Made by a program: the position numbers and the translations under genes
The notes under the pieces: generated by a model
Told to the model about the DNA's origin: nothing
Database searches by the model: none
Seen by the model: the letters and a program-made list of their open reading frames with translations, nothing else
In this document: one piece after another, positions 34,787 through 42,582 of the stretch
Layout of the letters: each line of letters starts with the position of its first letter
Numbering within the stretch: the first letter of the stretch is position 1
From: Comamonas sp. KCTC 72670
Lineage (GTDB): Bacteria; Myxococcota; Myxococcia; Myxococcales; Myxococcaceae
DNA length: 64,000 nt
Direction: 5' to 3'
NCBI GenBank assembly: GCA_014656495.1
Contig: BNCN01000001.1
Span: forward strand, 310,001 to 374,000

Positions 34787-35656
34787 GTGGTGATGCTCGG
34801 ACTGGTGTTGCTGCTGGCCAGCGCCGCGCCGGACACCGCCGTCGACGCGTGCCAGGCCCTGGACTCGCGCGGCGAGCCCTACCCCATCTGCTTCGACCCG
34901 GGAGACGGGCTCGTGCTGGGGACGCGCGCGCGAATCTCCAGCGCGGGCATGGCGCGGGCGGTGCGCACCGGCGTGCACATCCGCGCGGGGCGGAGCAGCC
35001 GGAGCAAGGGCTCGCCCTGGTTCAACAACCACCGGCTGATGACCGCGGAGCTCTGGGACGGCGCGCAGCGCGGGTTCACCGTCACCGCGTATGACGGAAC
35101 GCTGCGCCGGCATCTGGAGGAAGGCTTCATCCTGCTGCCCACCGCGAGGCCCGTCCGCGTCCCCTTCCCCTTCGACGTCACGGTGGCGGCGCGGCTGGGC
35201 CACCTGGAGCGCCGCTTCTGGGAAGGCGCGGGCTGGACGCTGGAGACGGGGCGCGTGGGGCTGCTGCTGGACCCGCTGCGCTCGGAGACGGAGCGGGTGT
35301 GGTTGGGCGTGGGCCCCTCCGCGACCCACGCGGTGCGGCGAGGGCGCGACGGCGAGCAGCACACGGTGGCCCCCTTCACCGAGCTGCTGCTCGACGCGGG
35401 GCTGGAGTCTGCGGACGGCCTGTCGGCGCTGCGGGCTTCGGCGCTGGCGGGCTGGAGCCTGGGCATCGAACGCGGCGTGTACTTCCGCGCGCGGGCGGAC
35501 CTCGGACTGGAGCGCGTCGTGCTGGCGGTGGCCGACCAGCCGGTGGTGCTCCAGGTGGCCGGCGCCTACGCCCACCGGGACGCGGGGCTGGCCCGGCGCA
35601 GTGAGTGGACGGCGAGCGTGGGCCTCGCGCTGCGGGCCCTGGGCACGCGGAGGTGA
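34787..35656 (+). CDS. Secreted protein of unknown function (paralogue of previous gene)
   Basis: The 289-residue protein begins at GTG 34787, with GAGGGAG just upstream inside the end of the previous gene; an ATG three codons in is an alternative. The N-terminus is a short signal peptide (LGLVLLLASAAP). The C-terminal part (YFRARADLGLERVVLAVADQPVVLQVAG to SEWTASVGLALRAL) aligns by eye with that of the previous protein, so the two look like diverged tandem duplicates. It ends like a beta-barrel strand. Function unknown. Confidence 0.62.
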   Translation: MVMLGLVLLLASAAPDTAVDACQALDSRGEPYPICFDPGDGLVLGTRARISSAGMARAVRTGVHIRAGRSSRSKGSPWFNNHRLMTAELWDGAQRGFTVTAYDGTLRRHLEEGFILLPTARPVRVPFPFDVTVAARLGHLERRFWEGAGWTLETGRVGLLLDPLRSETERVWLGVGPSATHAVRRGRDGEQHTVAPFTELLLDAGLESADGLSALRASALAGWSLGIERGVYFRARADLGLERVVLAVADQPVVLQVAGAYAHRDAGLARRSEWTASVGLALRALGTRR

Positions 35657-35734
35657 GTGGCGCACCGGCCTGTCAGTCCGCCAGGGAGGCGCCGTCTCCT
35701 CGGCCCCGGCCCGACGCCGGGAAAAGGAGGGTGC

Positions 35735-36733
35735 ATGGAAAGGAAGCTCGTTTCGATTCAGCGGATTGACCACCTGGAGCCCGTGTCCGGCGCGGACACC
35801 CTCCTGAAGGCACGCGTCATGGGCTGGGACGTCGTCGTGAAGAAGGGCGAGTTCGCCCCGGGGGATGCCTGCGTCTTCTTCGAGATCGACAGCGTGTTGC
35901 CAGAAGGCCGGCCCTGGGCCGAGTTCCTCCGGGCCCGAGGCTTTCGCGTGAAGACGGTGCGGCTGCGGGGCGTGCTGTCCCAGGGGCTGGCCCTGCCGAC
36001 GTCGATTCTCCCAGGGGAGGTTCCGCCGCTCGGCACGGACGTGCGCGACGTGCTGGGGGTCGTGAAGTTCGAGCCGGCGCTGCCCGATACGCGCGAGGTC
36101 GCCGGGCCCTTCCCGGGGCAGGTGCCGAAGACGGATGAACTCCGGCTGCAGTCGGCGCTCGGCGTGCTGGATGAGCTCCGAGGCCACGACTTCTTCGTGA
36201 CGACGAAGCTCGACGGCGCGTCCGGGACGTTCTTCCGCACGCTCGAGGGCGAGCTGGTGGCGTGCTCGCGGAACTGGGCCCTGAAGCGAGGGCCGAACCC
36301 GGTGTGGCGGGTGGCGGAGCGGTACTCGCTCGACACGGTGCTTCCGCCGGGGTTCGCCGTGCAGGGCGAGCTGTGTGGCCCGGGCATCCAGAAGAACCGG
36401 CTGGGCCTGGACGCGCTGGACCTGTTCGTGTTCAGCGTGCACGACACGCGGACGGGCCACTTCCTCGGGCACGCGGACTTCATCGCGTTCTGCGAGGCGC
36501 ACGGCCTGCGCACGGTGCCCGTGGAGCACGTCGTCACCGGCGAGGCCGCACGGACCTTCGACCACGGCCTGGAGCACTACCTGAAGCTCGCGCAGGGCTT
36601 CTACCCGGGCACGAGGCACCGGAAGGAAGGCATCGTGGTGAGGCCGCTCGTCGAGCGGCGCTCACCCACGCTCGGCGGCAGGCTGTCGTTCAAGGTCATC
36701 AACAACGACTTCCTGCTCAAGGACGAGGACTGA
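35735..36733 (+). CDS. Rnl5-type RNA ligase (DRB0094 family)
   Basis: The ATG at 35735 is preceded by AAAAGGAGGG. The 332-residue protein has an N-terminal OB-like domain (residues 1-110, ARVMGWDVVVKKGEFAPGD) and a nucleotidyltransferase domain with the adenylation lysine K158 in TTKLDGAS. Motif IIIa-like GELCGPGIQ (211), motif IV EGIVVR (298) and motif V FKVIN (K320) follow. This is the layout of Deinococcus DraRnl, which seals 3'-OH/5'-P RNA nicks using ATP. The length is also similar. No partner such as a toxin nuclease or Rtc gene is adjacent, so the in vivo RNA target is unknown. A stem-loop follows the stop. Confidence 0.85.
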   Translation: MERKLVSIQRIDHLEPVSGADTLLKARVMGWDVVVKKGEFAPGDACVFFEIDSVLPEGRPWAEFLRARGFRVKTVRLRGVLSQGLALPTSILPGEVPPLGTDVRDVLGVVKFEPALPDTREVAGPFPGQVPKTDELRLQSALGVLDELRGHDFFVTTKLDGASGTFFRTLEGELVACSRNWALKRGPNPVWRVAERYSLDTVLPPGFAVQGELCGPGIQKNRLGLDALDLFVFSVHDTRTGHFLGHADFIAFCEAHGLRTVPVEHVVTGEAARTFDHGLEHYLKLAQGFYPGTRHRKEGIVVRPLVERRSPTLGGRLSFKVINNDFLLKDED

Positions 36734-36742
36734 CGCACGGCG

Positions 36743-36770
36743 CCGGGCGCTCCCCCCAAGGAGCGCCCGG
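36743..36770. terminator. Bidirectional stem-loop between convergent genes
   Basis: CCGGGCGCTCC and GGAGCGCCCGG form a perfect 11-bp stem around CCCCAA. It lies between the RNA ligase stop (36733) and the stop of the convergent gene (36779). There is no T-run, so it may act as a factor-assisted terminator or as mRNA end protection. Confidence 0.65.
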
Positions 36771-36778
36771 GGTCCGGC

Positions 36779-37354
36779 TCAGTTCGACGCCGGCGGTGGC
36801 GGCGAGGACGGCGTGAAGGCGCTGTTCAACACGTTCAACAGGGTCCCAGCCAGCGCCACCTTGGGGATGGGCACCGAGGAGAGCACAGACGTCGCCGAGT
36901 CGATGACCGCGTGCGTCTTCTGCGCCGTCGTGGAGTTGGGGTTGGAGAACACGTCCTTCGTGTTGGACAACGAGGACACCGTCCCCAGGACGTTCAACCC
37001 CGGCACGAACTTGCCCGCCGTCTTCCCGACGAACGTCGAGGGCATCGACGAAGGCATGTTGCCCGTCAGCCCGCCCTTGATGGCGCGCGCGCCCGACTCG
37101 AAGGTGTCCATCACGTTGATGGCGTTGTTCGCAGTGCCCGACACGCTGCCCACCGTGCTCATCACCGGCGTCGGCGTCTTCACCTGCTCCGGAGGCGCGT
37201 TCTTGCCCCCCACGCTCTTCGCGCCAGTCGCTCCGAGCTGAAGCGCGTTCGTCGTCCGGTCGCCGACTTCCACCAGGACCGGGCCCGGCTTGAAGTCCGA
37301 CACCGGCGGCTTGACGGACGAAAAGGTCGGCTTGGCTCCAAAGATCTTCGTCAT
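36779..37354 (-). CDS. Small unknown Ser/Thr/Val-rich protein
   Basis: The 191-residue protein has a strong ribosome site (GGGGGGA) before its ATG. It is rich in Ser, Thr, Val, Asn and Pro, has no cysteine and has no clear signal peptide. The middle section (TFVGKTAGKFVPGLNVLGTVSSLSNTKDVFS) and the end (AVIDSATSVLSSVPIPKVALAGTLLNVLNSAF) are amphipathic and weakly hydrophobic, as in some secreted or toxin-like small proteins. It follows the rhomboid gene by 39 bp. I do not recognise it. Confidence 0.6.
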   Translation of the reverse strand: MTKIFGAKPTFSSVKPPVSDFKPGPVLVEVGDRTTNALQLGATGAKSVGGKNAPPEQVKTPTPVMSTVGSVSGTANNAINVMDTFESGARAIKGGLTGNMPSSMPSTFVGKTAGKFVPGLNVLGTVSSLSNTKDVFSNPNSTTAQKTHAVIDSATSVLSSVPIPKVALAGTLLNVLNSAFTPSSPPPPASN

Positions 37355-37393
37355 GATGTCCCCCCCTACGTGTGCCTGCAGACTACATTGGGG

Positions 37394-39055
37394 TTATCTG
37401 CGATGATTCTCAGGAGTTTCGCCTACATTTTCCGACTCGTTTTTTGAAGCGGGAGGGGCGGTCTCCAACACGGTCCGCAAGGCCAGCTCCGCCGCGCGCA
37501 GCCGGGCATCCTGCGGGTCCACCCTGCGCGCCTCCACCAGACGCAACAGGGCCCTCGCGACGTCACCGCGTGACAGCTCGCAACGGACACCCGCCTCCAG
37601 CGCGCCCGTGTCCGAGGGGCCATACAGCCGCGCCTCGGCGGCGGCGTGACAGCCTTCGTCCACGCGAGAGGCCTCGAGCAGCGCCCGCGCCAGCTCCACC
37701 CGCGTCTCCACATGCGCGGGAGACAACCGCACGGCCTCGGTCAGCGGCCCCACCGCTTCCCTGGGAAGGCCCAGCCGCCGAAGCACGCCCCCCAACGCGC
37801 GCAGCGGCCCCGGCGCACCGGGGACGAGCAGGGCCTTGGCACGCGCCTCGCGCAGGACGGAGGGCTCATCGAAGCGCAGCTCCGCCACCATGCGCCCCAC
37901 CACCTCCTCATATGCGGGGTACGCGGCGGGCCAGGTGAACACCAGCCGGTAGACCCACTCGCCCCGAGGCACGAAGAAGGCCATCAGGTGCGTGGCGCCA
38001 CCGGGTGACTCCAGCTCCGCGCGCAGCCGCTGCGCGCCCCGCCCCGCGACGCGCGTCGACACAGGCCCCGACACCCTGAGCGTGCGGCCCTCGGGCCCCG
38101 GCGCCTCGAGCACCAACACCTCCTGCTGGAACTGCCGCGCCTGCACCGAACCGTCTCCCGGCTCGCCCGCCTCGATGGCCTCCGCGGAGAAGGTCGCGCG
38201 GCCGCGCCCGGGAAGACCATTGGAGAAGGCCCGCCGCCCCTGCCCGTTCTCCTCGCTGCGCCAGTCCCGAGGCAGCGTCACCGAGATGCCGAAGCCATCA
38301 TCCCGCTCCGTGCGCCAGCCAGAGCGCTCCACCACGACGGCGACCGCCAGCACCACCCCCGCCGCCACCAGTCCCACGGGCCGGAGCCAGCTCGTGGAGG
38401 CCCGCCAGCGAGGCTCCAGGAAGACGCCGGCCAACAGCCCCGCGAGCAACCCGCCGAGGTGCCCCGCGTTGTCCACGCCCACCGAGGTCCACCCCATCCA
38501 GAGGAAGACGAGCACCGTGGGCAGCGCCCCTTCTCCCGACATCCAGCGTGAGGACAGCCGCGTCCGGTGACGGCGGCCCAGCACCAGCAACGCCCCTACA
38601 CAGCCGTACACCATGCCGGAGGCCCCGACGCTCACGGCGCTGGACCAGGCGAGCGAGCCCGCCATGGTGGCCAACGCCGCGGCGACCAGCACCGCCACGT
38701 AGTCCCGGCGCCTGCAGAGCCGCTCCAGGCCACTGCCCGCCGCCAGCAATACAAGGAGGTTGAGCCCCAGGTGCGCCAGGTCCCGGTGGAGGAAGTTGGC
38801 GGTGACGAGCCGCCACCCCTGCCCCGCGTCCACCACCAGCGGCCCCGCCTTCGCCCCCCACCGCAGCAGGGTGTCCACGCTCAGCGGCCCCGTGGAACGC
38901 GCCGCGGCATGGATGCCCCCCAGCAACGTGGCCAGGATCAGGGTGACCCAAGGTATCCCGGCGGGTCGCGCTTCACCGGCCAATTGACCGATGGACAACA
39001 CGCCCGTCTGCCCCTCCTCCTCGGGAGAAAGTCGTGTCTTTTGAGGGGGATACAT
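37394..39055 (-). CDS. Rhomboid intramembrane protease fused to TPR-containing domain
   Basis: The 553-residue protein starts at ATG 39055. Residues 30-215 form a six-helix rhomboid core with N99 (HLGLNLLVLL), catalytic S146 in GASG, and catalytic H199 in NAGHLGG. After a further helix (about 225-240), residues 245-390 form a soluble domain (GFGISVTLPRDW, THLMAFFVPRGEWVYRLVFTWP) resembling PsbP/lipoprotein-like domains, and residues 400-540 are TPR-like helices. Rhomboids cut single-pass membrane proteins inside the bilayer. The extra domains may recruit substrate. It diverges from the FHA protein with 51 bp between starts, which suggests joint regulation. Confidence 0.85.
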   Translation of the reverse strand: MYPPQKTRLSPEEEGQTGVLSIGQLAGEARPAGIPWVTLILATLLGGIHAAARSTGPLSVDTLLRWGAKAGPLVVDAGQGWRLVTANFLHRDLAHLGLNLLVLLAAGSGLERLCRRRDYVAVLVAAALATMAGSLAWSSAVSVGASGMVYGCVGALLVLGRRHRTRLSSRWMSGEGALPTVLVFLWMGWTSVGVDNAGHLGGLLAGLLAGVFLEPRWRASTSWLRPVGLVAAGVVLAVAVVVERSGWRTERDDGFGISVTLPRDWRSEENGQGRRAFSNGLPGRGRATFSAEAIEAGEPGDGSVQARQFQQEVLVLEAPGPEGRTLRVSGPVSTRVAGRGAQRLRAELESPGGATHLMAFFVPRGEWVYRLVFTWPAAYPAYEEVVGRMVAELRFDEPSVLREARAKALLVPGAPGPLRALGGVLRRLGLPREAVGPLTEAVRLSPAHVETRVELARALLEASRVDEGCHAAAEARLYGPSDTGALEAGVRCELSRGDVARALLRLVEARRVDPQDARLRAAELALRTVLETAPPASKNESENVGETPENHRR

Positions 39056-39058
39056 GGC

Positions 39059-39088
39059 TTGTACAGGGAAAGGGCGTTCTGCTATGAC
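39059..39088 (+). promoter_or_regulatory. Sigma-70-like promoter of the FHA gene
   Basis: TTGTAC (39059-39064) and TATGAC (39083-39088) are separated by 18 bp. Transcription would begin near 39095, just before the GTG start at 39107. This is the best consensus-like pair in the window; no experimental support is available. Confidence 0.5.
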
Positions 39089-39106
39089 TGTACGCGGATC
39101 GGACCC

Positions 39107-40837
39107 GTGCTGAAGCTCATCATCGAAGACGACGAGGGGCGCAAGACTGTCGTTCCCTTCGTGCGTGACGAGATCACCATTGGCCGTCAGGAGGGAAACA
39201 CCATCCGCCTGACGGAACGCAATGTGTCTCGTCGTCACGCACGATTGGTACGGCTCAATGGCCACGTCGTGGTGGAGGACCTGGGGAGCTATAACGGCAC
39301 CCGGATCAACGGCGAGCGAATCGCGGGCCAGTCGCCCCTCAAAGAGGGCGACCTGGTTCAGATTGGCGACTACGACCTGGCGCTCCAGGCCGAGGCCGCA
39401 GCCAACGCCGCCCCAGGCCCCATTACGACCAAGGTGCCCGCCCGCAGGCCAGAGCCCCAGCCGGAGGAGGAAGACGACCCCGGCGACGACGCGGAGGAGA
39501 GCGACCATACGCCGCCCTCCCTCAGCGCCGCGGACGCCCGCCGGCACTCCACCTCCATCATCCGGTTGGATCAGGTGGAAGCGGAGCGCCCCCGGAAGGT
39601 GGTGGACGTCTCCGCCGAGGACGCCCCCCGGCTGCTCGTGCTGTCCCCGGACGAGCTCAAGGGCCAGGAGTTCGCCTGCATCCGCACGGAGCTGCGGATC
39701 GGCCGCACCGACGACAACGACATCACGTTGGATCATCGGTCGCTGTCGCGCACCCACGCCAAGCTCGTCCGGGAGGACGGCGGGGAGTGGCGTGTCATCG
39801 ACATGCAGTCCGCCAACGGGATGACCGTCAACGGCGAGAACTACGCGCAGGCCACGCTCGCGACGGGCGACATCATCGAGCTGGGCCACGTGAAGCTGCG
39901 CTTCGTGAGCGCCGGCGACGCGGCGGACGACCTGGGCGCCGGCGGAGGCTCCCGTTCGAAGCTGCCGCTGGTCGCGGGGTTCATCGCGCTGCTGCTGGGT
40001 GGTGGCGGCGCGGCCCTCTACTACATGAATCAGCAGGGCCAGCAGCCGACGGAGCCCATCGCCGTCGCGCAGCCGCCTCAGACGGCCATGCCGATTCCGG
40101 ACGACGCGCCAGACGCGCCCCCGCCCGACGACGCGCCGCCCGCCAACACGGTGGACGCCGTGGCGACGCCGCCGAAGGCGCCCGAGCCGCCTCCGCCTCC
40201 CCGGGGCCCCTCCATCGAGGAGCAGCGGGCGGTCGCCGACAAGGCCATCGCCGCGCGCGACTTCGATGCGGCCGTCACCGCGCTGGAAGGCATCAAGGAC
40301 GCCAACGGCCAGCGCCCTCGCGACATCGAGACGCGCCTGGACGCGGCCCGCGCCGAGCAGCTGATGAAGAAGCGGCTCGACGAGGCGCGCCAGGCCCTGA
40401 CGGCCGGCAAGCTCACCGAGGCGGACGACGCCCTGCGTGAGAGCGCGGCCACCAAGGCGTTCGCCAAGGAGTACGCGGCGCTGAAGGCCCAGGTCACGGA
40501 GGCCCAGAAGAAGGCCGCCGCGGCCGCCGCGGTTCCCACCTCCGGCGTGGAGAAGCCGCCCGCCCCCGTCTCCGAGGCCGCGAAGGCCGAGAAGGAGGGC
40601 CTGGAGCACATCAACAACCGGCGTTACGCCCAGGCCATCGAGCGGCTCGAGCAGTGCCTTGGCATGGATCCCAACCGCGCGGAGTGCCACCTCTACCTGG
40701 GGGTCGCCTTCGCACGGAATCAGCAGGTGGAGGAGGGTTCGAAGCACTACCGGCGCTTCATGGAGCTTGCGCCCAACCACCCTCGCTACGCCGCCGTGAA
40801 GCAGCTCGTCGACGATTACGAGCAGAAAAAGAAGTAG
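39107..40837 (+). CDS. Double FHA domain protein with membrane helix and TPR
   Basis: A GTG start at 39107 gives 576 residues. The first FHA domain (residues 5-100) shows TIGRQEGNTIRL, NVSRRHARL and DLGSYNGTRING. An acidic linker follows. The second FHA domain (about 185-285) shows RIGRTDDNDITL, SLSRTHAKLV and DMQSANGMTVNG. Both keep the Arg/Ser/His/Asn residues that bind phosphothreonine. A single membrane helix (about 290-305, LPLVAGFIALLLGGGGAAL) precedes a Pro-rich linker and TPR-like repeats to the C-terminus. It should read Ser/Thr kinase signals in the cytoplasm and present TPRs across the membrane. The response-regulator gene follows by 74 bp. Confidence 0.87.
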   Translation: MLKLIIEDDEGRKTVVPFVRDEITIGRQEGNTIRLTERNVSRRHARLVRLNGHVVVEDLGSYNGTRINGERIAGQSPLKEGDLVQIGDYDLALQAEAAANAAPGPITTKVPARRPEPQPEEEDDPGDDAEESDHTPPSLSAADARRHSTSIIRLDQVEAERPRKVVDVSAEDAPRLLVLSPDELKGQEFACIRTELRIGRTDDNDITLDHRSLSRTHAKLVREDGGEWRVIDMQSANGMTVNGENYAQATLATGDIIELGHVKLRFVSAGDAADDLGAGGGSRSKLPLVAGFIALLLGGGGAALYYMNQQGQQPTEPIAVAQPPQTAMPIPDDAPDAPPPDDAPPANTVDAVATPPKAPEPPPPPRGPSIEEQRAVADKAIAARDFDAAVTALEGIKDANGQRPRDIETRLDAARAEQLMKKRLDEARQALTAGKLTEADDALRESAATKAFAKEYAALKAQVTEAQKKAAAAAAVPTSGVEKPPAPVSEAAKAEKEGLEHINNRRYAQAIERLEQCLGMDPNRAECHLYLGVAFARNQQVEEGSKHYRRFMELAPNHPRYAAVKQLVDDYEQKKK

Positions 40838-40911
40838 TGGCCCGCCGGAGGCGCCCCCGCCCCCCTGGGGACCTCCGGCCACATGTCCCTGAACTGCAGC
40901 GAGGAGACGCT

Positions 40912-41505
40912 GTGCAGATTCGCATCCTGGTAGTTGATGATGAGCAGGACAACTGCGACTACCTCAAGCTGGTCCTGACCCGTGAAGGCTACGAGGTGGT
41001 GACCACGACGGACCCCACCCAGACGGTGGAAATCCTCCGGGGCTCCGACTTTCACCTCGTCATCCTCGACATGATGATGCCGCAGATGTCGGGCACCGAG
41101 GTGCTGGAGCAGATTCGCAAGTACGACACCGACGTGGCCGTCATCGTCGCCACCGCGTACCCCACGGTGGACACGGCGGTCGCCTCGCTCAAGGCCCAGG
41201 CTTCCGACTACGTCAAGAAGCCCATGGAGCCGGAGCAGTTCATCACCGCGGTCCGCAACGCCCTCCAGAAGAAGGGCCTGTCCCAGGACCCGGAGGCGGA
41301 CCTGCACCGCGCCATTGGCCGCACCATCCGCGACGCGCGCAAGACGCAGGAGCTCACGCTCAAGCAGCTCGCGCGGCGCACCGGCCTGTCCGTGTCGCTG
41401 CTGTCGCAGATCGAGCGCGCGGAGTCCTCGGCGTCCATCTCGTCGCTGTACAAGATCGCCTCGGCGCTGCAGCTGCGCATGGGCGAGCTGTTCGGCGACA
41501 CCTGA
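40912..41505 (+). CDS. Response regulator with receiver and XRE-type HTH domains
   Basis: A GTG start at 40912 with GAGGAG upstream gives 197 residues. The receiver domain (1-125) has acidic pair D9/D10, phosphoacceptor D53 in LVILDMMMP, the Thr in VATAYP and the Lys in YVKKP. A short linker leads to an XRE/HTH_3 DNA-binding domain (about 132-195) with the pattern LTLKQLARRTGLSVSLLSQIERAESSASISSLYKIASAL. A receiver joined to an XRE-type HTH is unusual compared with OmpR, NarL or NtrC types. No histidine kinase is adjacent. Confidence 0.88.
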   Translation: MQIRILVVDDEQDNCDYLKLVLTREGYEVVTTTDPTQTVEILRGSDFHLVILDMMMPQMSGTEVLEQIRKYDTDVAVIVATAYPTVDTAVASLKAQASDYVKKPMEPEQFITAVRNALQKKGLSQDPEADLHRAIGRTIRDARKTQELTLKQLARRTGLSVSLLSQIERAESSASISSLYKIASALQLRMGELFGDT

Positions 41506-41526
41506 GGTCGCCGTCGCGGTACCCCG

Positions 41527-41550
41527 CCGGCCGCCCTGACTAGCGGCCGG
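41527..41550. terminator. Stem-loop at convergent gene ends
   Basis: CCGGCCGC and GCGGCCGG form a perfect 8-bp stem with loop CCTGACTA. The stop codon of the enoyl-CoA hydratase gene (41540-41542) is in the loop. It could terminate both convergent transcripts; no T-run is present. Confidence 0.45.
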
Positions 41551-42322
41551 AGAAGCGGGGCGGGCGTTTTTCGAGGAAGGCCGCCCGCCCCTCCTTCGCG
41601 TCCTCGCTGCCGAAGGCCGCCGCGCGCAGGTCGCGCAGCCGGGCCCGGTCGGACGCCTCCAGCGGCGCTCGCGCCAGCCGCCCGAACGACTCCTTCATCC
41701 CCGACACCGCCAGCGGCGCATGGCTCGCCAGCGTCCCGCACAGGGCGAGTGCGCGCGCCTCCGCGTCCGCGGCGCAGTCATCCAGCAGGCCCCAGTCCAG
41801 CGCTTCCCGCGCGCTCAGCTTCCGCGCGGCGAGGAAGAGCTGCTTCGCCCGCGCCACGCCCACCAGCCGCGCGGCCCGTGCCAGTCCCTCGGGCGAGTAC
41901 ACGATGCCCAGCCGCGCGGGCGGCATGAGGAAGACGGCGTTGGGCGTGCCGATGCGGAAGTCGCAGGAGGCCGCCAGGTCGAAGCCCGCGCCCACCGCCG
42001 CGCCCTCCACGAGCGCCACGCTGGGCGCCGGGTGGGACTCCAGCTTCAGGAGGCACTCCACCAGCAAGTCGTCCGGCAGCCGCCCGTCCGCGCCGGGCGG
42101 CCCCAGGTGCGTCAAGTCATAGCCGGAGCAGAAGGCCCCACCGGCGCCGCGCACCAGCAGGGCGCGCACGTGGGGGGCCGGCTCCAGCGCCGCGTCCAAC
42201 CGGGCCAGCAGCCCGTCATCCAGCGCGTTGCGCCGGGCCGGGTTGGACAGCGTCAACACGCGGACCCCGTCGTCGCGGTCCTCGACGCGCAGCGAGGCCC
42301 CTGACTCGACGACGGGCTCCAC
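41540..42322 (-). CDS. Enoyl-CoA hydratase/isomerase family protein
   Basis: A GTG start at 42322, 2 bp after the BCCP stop, gives 260 residues. Crotonase features are the oxyanion-hole block GAGGAFCSGYDL and the second block EGAAVGAGFDLAASCDFRIG, followed by LGIVYSPEG. A catalytic acid expected near that second region is not certain by eye. It may hydrate an unsaturated acyl-CoA. Its place after biotin carboxylase and BCCP genes suggests a role in branched-chain amino acid or acyl-CoA metabolism, e.g. a methylglutaconyl-CoA hydratase-like step, but this is inference. Confidence 0.82.
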   Translation of the reverse strand: MEPVVESGASLRVEDRDDGVRVLTLSNPARRNALDDGLLARLDAALEPAPHVRALLVRGAGGAFCSGYDLTHLGPPGADGRLPDDLLVECLLKLESHPAPSVALVEGAAVGAGFDLAASCDFRIGTPNAVFLMPPARLGIVYSPEGLARAARLVGVARAKQLFLAARKLSAREALDWGLLDDCAADAEARALALCGTLASHAPLAVSGMKESFGRLARAPLEASDRARLRDLRAAAFGSEDAKEGRAAFLEKRPPRFSGR

Positions 42323-42324
42323 TG

Positions 42325-42537
42325 CTAGCCGAGCACCACGAGGATGTCGCCCTCGTTGACGGACTGGGCTTCCTGCACCCGGATCTCCTTCACCGTCCCG
42401 CCCTCCTCCGTCTCGACGGGCATCTCCATCTTCATCGACTCCAGGATGACGAGCGTGTCGCCCGCGTTGACCTGCTGGCCCACCTGGACCTCGATCTTCC
42501 ACACCGTGCCGGTGATGTGCGCCGCTACGTCCGCCAT
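42325..42537 (-). CDS. Biotin carboxyl carrier protein (minimal)
   Basis: The 70-residue protein consists solely of a biotinyl/lipoyl-attachment domain with the biotinylated lysine in the motif ESMKMEMP (about residue 36) and the hairpin partner NEGDILVVL at the end. E. coli AccB has an extra N-terminal half that is absent here, as in carriers of propionyl- or methylcrotonyl-CoA carboxylases. It sits between the biotin carboxylase gene (45 bp upstream) and the hydratase gene (2 bp downstream). No carboxyltransferase gene is present in the window. Confidence 0.88.
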   Translation of the reverse strand: MADVAAHITGTVWKIEVQVGQQVNAGDTLVILESMKMEMPVETEEGGTVKEIRVQEAQSVNEGDILVVLG

Positions 42538-42582
42538 GAATCCGTCCTCCTCAGGGGTGTTTGGGGCTGGAGCCAGGCCCCG

